Source: Paulownia fortunei
Taxonomy: Eukaryota; Streptophyta; Magnoliopsida; Lamiales; Paulowniaceae
Assembly (NCBI GenBank): GCA_019321725.1
Contig: CM033107.1
Span: 12,825,445-12,889,444 of the forward strand
DNA: 64,000 bases
Reading direction: 5' to 3'
Positions 59,924 through 64,000 of this stretch are shown piece after piece. The stretch's first letter is position 1; every line of letters begins with the position of its first letter. The notes beneath the pieces are model-generated. The model was not told the origin of the DNA. It searched no databases and worked only from the letters and a program-made list of their open reading frames with translations. Made by a program: the position numbers and the translations under genes.

Positions 59924-62346
59924 TGCCCAATTCTCTCCTACATAGCTAATAATAAGCATCATGCATGAATATGCATCTAATCAATGTATATTATTGAATT
60001 ATAGCATACAAATAACATGATTGCACGAATTTAAATAATTGTTATTATATGCTCTAGTTATGGTTTAACATGCATTAGTACATGAAATATGAGATCAAAC
60101 TTTTGTTTCTTGATTTAACATATTCCTTAACTGTCTTTTTGCAGTAAAAAGCTCGGTATCTCGATTAAGGAAGATTGATGTGTTGAATGGTCATGAAATG
60201 AATTATTTGTATTGCTCCATACTAGTTATATGCTAAAGTGATTAATTGTCTAAATATTTACTTGAAATATGTTACATTTAGCTAAGAACTAAAAGTATGC
60301 AAAATGATGCAATTTGATTGGTTGGTTGACCAATCATCACCCTCCACTTACCTCTTTTTGAAAGGTCAAAGAAATCATTTTTATCCATATTTTTTGTGGA
60401 AGTACCTCAAAAATGACCAGCCCTTATTCTCCTAAGTTTCTCCCAAATTTCTACACTTTCATACTCACAAAAATTGAATTCAATCCATAGGAATTCATAA
60501 AACACAAACTAGAACAAGTTTAACCCTTTTTAAGCTTGAAAACTGTTGATTTTGAACCTTAATTCCAACTTAATCAAGGTATATTCTTTTTCAATGTTTC
60601 TTATGATGAATTTATAGTATCTTGGTGGTTACATGTTTTAGTATGTTTTTGTATGATTAATTAAGCTAGTTTTTAGCAAAATTGATCGCCTTGTGAAATT
60701 GTTTAATTTACTTGTTCCTATTGATTTTGTAATGCTTATATTGTGTTTGAAGGTGCCTACAAATGATTGTGAACAATAGTAATTAGTTTGCTTAATTGAA
60801 AGTTAGAATCAATTTAAGTTAGAATCAAGTTTACGTCATTTTAATTCGAATTGTGTTCATATTTTAGGGGCTGCCCTAATAATTATATTTGAATTATTAG
60901 TTATTTAATGGCTGCCCTAATGTTTAATGTCTTGAATTAATAGTAAAATATGGAGTATGCATTGTTTTTAAGGTTATGTAATTGATATGGAATTATTTAT
61001 AAAAGATTGAAAAGTGTATATGAACTTTAACTAGAATAGACTAAATGATTTATAAAAAGGATATTAAATGGTATATGATTTCATTATGTTAGACCTTTAA
61101 CACATCTTATCTTCCAAAGAGATTGGTCTTTTCACTTGCCACAAAGTGGACTTGAGGTAAGTTGAAACTTTCATTTGCTGTATCACAACAATCATATAAT
61201 GTTGTTCATATTTTAATGTGATTGTTATTATTTGTGAAATGATGTAATGTTTGATGCATTTATGATTTATGAAGCATGATACTATTAAGGATATAATGAG
61301 GTTTTTGAAAAGGAAGTATGGTACTTGATTGATGGTCGGGTAGACAAGGAACGCGTGAGGGACCGACGGACCCAACAAATGGTGGTAAGTACTTGAGGTT
61401 GAAAAATCGATATAGGAAAACCACAATGAATGAGATAGAATACGGCTAATACCTGAAGTTGAAAGACCAAGTATGGAAATCCCGTATTAGTTCTCTTATT
61501 GGCCAATAATTATGAACAAGTTTCGAAAATTACGGTCTATCGCTATTAGTTAGGTACCACACTTCAAGGGCCCTAAAGAATGATATTATTAAGGATATAA
61601 TGAGGTTTTTGAAAAGAAAGTATGGTACTTGATTGATGGTCGGGTAGACAAGGGACGTGGGAGGGACCGGCGGACCCTACAAATGATGGCAAATACTTGA
61701 TGTTGAAAAATTGATATAGGAAAGCCACAATAAATGAAATAGAATACGGCTAATACCTGAGATTGAAAAACCAAGTATGAAAACCCCGTATTAGTTCTCT
61801 TATTGGCCAATGATTATGAACAGGTTCCGAAGCCCACGATCTATCACTATTAGTTAGGTACCACACTTCAAGGGCCCTAAAGAATGATTTACGAAAGAAA
61901 ATTATTAAATTAAATACTGCATTTAATCATTTATGTGATTTGTATGTACGCTATTTGTTATTGCATCAGTTTCACTTTATTGAGACTTTAGCTCATTAGA
62001 TTCATGTGATGCAGGTGGAAATGTACAAGTTTAGAGGTTGACTGAGTCTTTAGAACGGCCGGACAGAGATTTGGTCGTATGCCATACTTCGAACTATTTT
62101 GTATCATATTTTGAAAACTCTATTTTATTTTTAAATAAGCCACTCTGTTATGGTTTTGTGAACATTTCTACTCAGTTTTAATATATGTATATGGTGTGTT
62201 TAAAACGATTCAAGCTCTTTCTCTTATGGCTAAAACTGAGAAGTTTTATTAAAAACCATAACTCTAATAATGATGAAAAATTAACATTTCTTGACTTAAC
62301 TGTATCAGCTTGTTTAGGTTCTGCAGTTAGGTTAAGGGGTGTTACA
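59919..62346 (+). repeat. 3' LTR, 2428 bp, terminal TG mutated to TA
   Basis: It starts TATAATGCCC (TGTAATGCCC in the left copy) and ends GGGTGTTACA. Compared with the left LTR it has two deletions (about 125 and 50 bp) and a 304-bp tandem duplication. Confidence 0.92.
61279..61886 (+). repeat. 304-bp tandem duplication within the 3' LTR
   Basis: Two copies starting around 61279 and 61583 each run from TATTAAGGATATAATGAGG to AAGGGCCCTAAAGAATGAT. The 5' LTR has a single copy (about 54625-54930). The copies differ at many scattered bases, so the duplication is not very recent or the second copy came from another template. Confidence 0.9.
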
Positions 62347-62943
62347 ATAATAATATCAATTATCCTGAAAACTTAATCTCCTTTACTCGACTTACTCCCA
62401 CTATGGGGAAAAGAATAAATGGCATATATGACCATGAACAAAAATCCTACTGAGTAATTGGACTCAACATGACCCCTCCAACCAATTTCCTAAACTAGAT
62501 GAAGTGATCCAACATAAAAGCGATGTATAGATGACAATTGACAATTACAACATGCTCACACTATGCTTGACCTACGCATGTGTCATGCCCGACCTCTGCT
62601 CGACAAGCTCGCATGATTTTCGTGCTCGACCTGTGCACTTGTCATGCTCGACAAGCTCACAGGACTTGCACACTCGACCAGCGCTTGTGCAATACACTAG
62701 ACCTATGCATCGCACTTGACCTACCCTAAGCTGCTCACCCCAAAAGGTGATCTGCCCTAAGTTATTCATCTTGACAAAGAATGCAATCCAAAACTACTCA
62801 CCTCAAGAGATGATCCGCCCTAAGTTACCTACCCCAAGAGGTGATCTGCCCCAAGTTATTCATCTCAAAAGGTGACCACTAAAACATTCTCTACTCTCGA
62901 CCAACCCTCCTTATGTGAGGCTTGATCGAGAGTAGGGGGCTTA
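62347..62943 (+). other. 3' internal region of the Tat-like element with short repeats and purine tract
   Basis: 62570-62720 repeats GCTCGAC(A/C) phrases. 62725-62875 contains three or four imperfect units of about 45 bp of the type CCTAAGTTA.(C/T)..CCCCAAGAGGTGATC(C/T)GCC. The run GAGAGTAGGGGGC (about 62929-62941) just before the right LTR is the likely polypurine tract. No coding sequence is seen. Confidence 0.75.
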
Positions 62944-63481
62944 TGATGGGCCTTGAGCCCAAATTAAGCCCATGAAGACAAGGTCCATAATAGGCCTAAG
63001 ATCTTATGATGGGCCTTGAGCCTAAATTAGGCCCATGAAGTCAGGGTTCAAAATAGGCCCAAGAATCTAAGTTCAAGAGATCCGTTTAGATTATGGGCCG
63101 GAACAAAGATTCGATCCAATAAAGCAAACCTAATAAAATAATTTAAAGAGATCCATATGATAAATTCAGCCCAATGGGCCAAGAAGATCTATTTGGTGTA
63201 TGCACCGCTCTACACTGGATTACACCCTCATTATAACTATAAATACCCCTCATTTCATAATTGAAAGGGAGACAATCAATTGAGTTTTAAGTACTCTCTA
63301 GTTTCTGGTTTAATTCATCTACTCACCTTACTGACTTAAGCGTCAGAGGGTTTTCGTCGGGTTACCCCGACACCCCTAATGCTTGTTCGTAATACAGGTA
63401 GTGACTCACTAGTTTCTCTGCTCCGTAGCTCTACAGCTTCGCAACTAATCAACCCTATAAGTAAAAGGTGATTCCACGTCA
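62944..63481 (+). repeat. Right LTR of the Tat-like element, 538 bp
   Basis: It starts TGATGGGCCTTGAGCCC and ends GATTCCACGTCA, aligning with 51127-51657. It contains the same CTATAAATAC motif near 63236. Confidence 0.92.
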
Positions 63482-64000
63482 AAAAACATGTTTACTTACA
63501 ACATAGTATTTTATGTCCATTTTCATAGAAATATCAATGCGTATCACATTAGTGTTAATAATATTCACCAAACAAAAAGAACTTGTCCAAGTTAATAGTC
63601 CATTTACAGGTAAAAGATTGAAGAAAAATTCAATTCACCATACACATAAATGCTTAATTACTTGCCAAATCTTTACTGTTTTTTTGCCTTATAGCAAAGC
63701 TTCACTCTACATCCGATAGAAAATATCATGGTTATTGCACCGAATCGAATTTGAAAATAATTCGATTATTGATATACGTATTATGGATGTTCACGGAAAA
63801 TGTAAGTATACAATTGTACCCTTGAACTTGAGAACTTATTTCAAAAAAATCCTATTTATACAAAAATCAAGTTTCACATGTATTAATTAAAAACACGTTC
63901 AATGCAAAGCAATATTTTTGGTTGTATATATATATATATATATATATATTCATGGGAGATTTTTATGGTGCTTAAAGATGGTGTTTGCTGGTTGGCCTTC
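63482..64000. other. Flanking AT-rich sequence, no gene seen
   Basis: Non-coding, with a (TA)n run at about 63926-63949. The predicted ORF at 63513-63719 has no recognisable feature. Confidence 0.55.

Larger units (their letters stand above)
53116..62346 (+). mobile_element. Tekay-like Ty3/gypsy retrotransposon, complete structure, defective coding
   Basis: 5' LTR 53116-55384, PBS near 55390, gag-pol 55559-59923, PPT about 59903-59918, 3' LTR 59919-62346. The flanks ATGAT (53111-53115) and ATAAT (62347-62351) differ at one base and are a probable target duplication. It sits inside the Tat-like element, so it is younger than that element. Chromodomain-type integrase, paired gag zinc knuckles and LTRs over 2 kb fit the Tekay lineage. 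Confidence 0.93.
51127..63481 (+). mobile_element. Tat-like Ty3/gypsy LTR element without visible pol, split by a Tekay-like insertion
   Basis: LTRs lie at 51127-51657 and 62944-63481, with a tRNA-Arg-type PBS at 51661-51678 and a purine tract before the right LTR. Without the nested 53116-62346 element, the internal region is about 2.1 kb and shows no protease, RT or integrase. It is therefore probably a non-autonomous derivative. Flanks are AAAAG on the left and AAAAA on the right, an imperfect possible target duplication. Tat placement rests on the PBS type and LTR style. Confidence 0.8.

Noticed and set aside
1..64000. A wholly new biological system (defence, toxin or gene cluster)
   Set aside because: Apart from one RRM gene, everything recognisable is retrotransposon or simple repeat; nothing in the unassigned stretches shows coding or structural organisation strong enough for such a claim.

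Overview
This window is nuclear DNA of a flowering plant, most likely a eudicot. The evidence is AT-rich intergenic sequence, plant-type LTR retrotransposons primed by tRNA-iMet or tRNA-Arg, chromodomain-bearing Ty3/gypsy integrases, and one split gene with GT-AG introns. There is no bacterial operon structure, rRNA, tRNA gene or CRISPR array. I see one host protein gene; almost all other recognisable content is retrotransposon remains, much of it nested. Clade names (CRM-like, Tekay-like, Tat-like) come from recalled family motifs and LTR/PBS style, not from a search.

Left part (1-16145): a minus-strand CRM-like Ty3/gypsy element, cut by the window edge, lies in the integrase region of an older plus-strand Ty1/copia element. 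The CRM-like element carries two later insertions. One is a solo Tekay-like LTR (2204-5065) with a perfect 5-bp target duplication (TACAC). The other is a deletion derivative (6284-10676) with a truncated 5' LTR, only 582 bp of internal sequence and a full 3' LTR. Inferred order: copia, then CRM-like, then the Tekay-like insertions.

Middle (16146-34260): a non-coding graveyard. It holds a Tekay-like LTR fragment split by a 1.6-kb insertion, several pieces of the long AT-rich copia LTR in both orientations, and a head-to-head pair of Tekay-like LTR arms (29199-30337 and 30338-33239) followed by an integrase/chromodomain fragment. That fragment is fused in frame to unrelated sequence that looks like a gene 5' end.

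Right-middle (35293-47994): a nine-exon plus-strand gene for an RNA-binding protein. It has an N-terminal RRM split between exons 1 and 2, a charged Arg/Asp/His-rich segment, and a Lys/Glu-rich probable coiled-coil C-terminus. Intron 1 is 6.4 kb and contains a roughly 300-bp tandem repeat. Intron 2 has a long CT microsatellite starting next to its 5' splice site. All splice phases agree, but exon 3 needs a one-base frame correction.

Right end (51127-63481): a compact Tat-like, probably non-autonomous LTR element (about 0.53-kb LTRs, tRNA-Arg PBS, GC-rich minisatellite, no pol seen) is split by a 9.2-kb Tekay-like element (53116-62346). The latter has both LTRs and gag-pol remains with mutated protease, RT and integrase active-site residues. 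No undescribed functional system is evident. The most useful observations are the nesting history, the inverted LTR pair, the chimeric ORF and the disrupted RRM gene.
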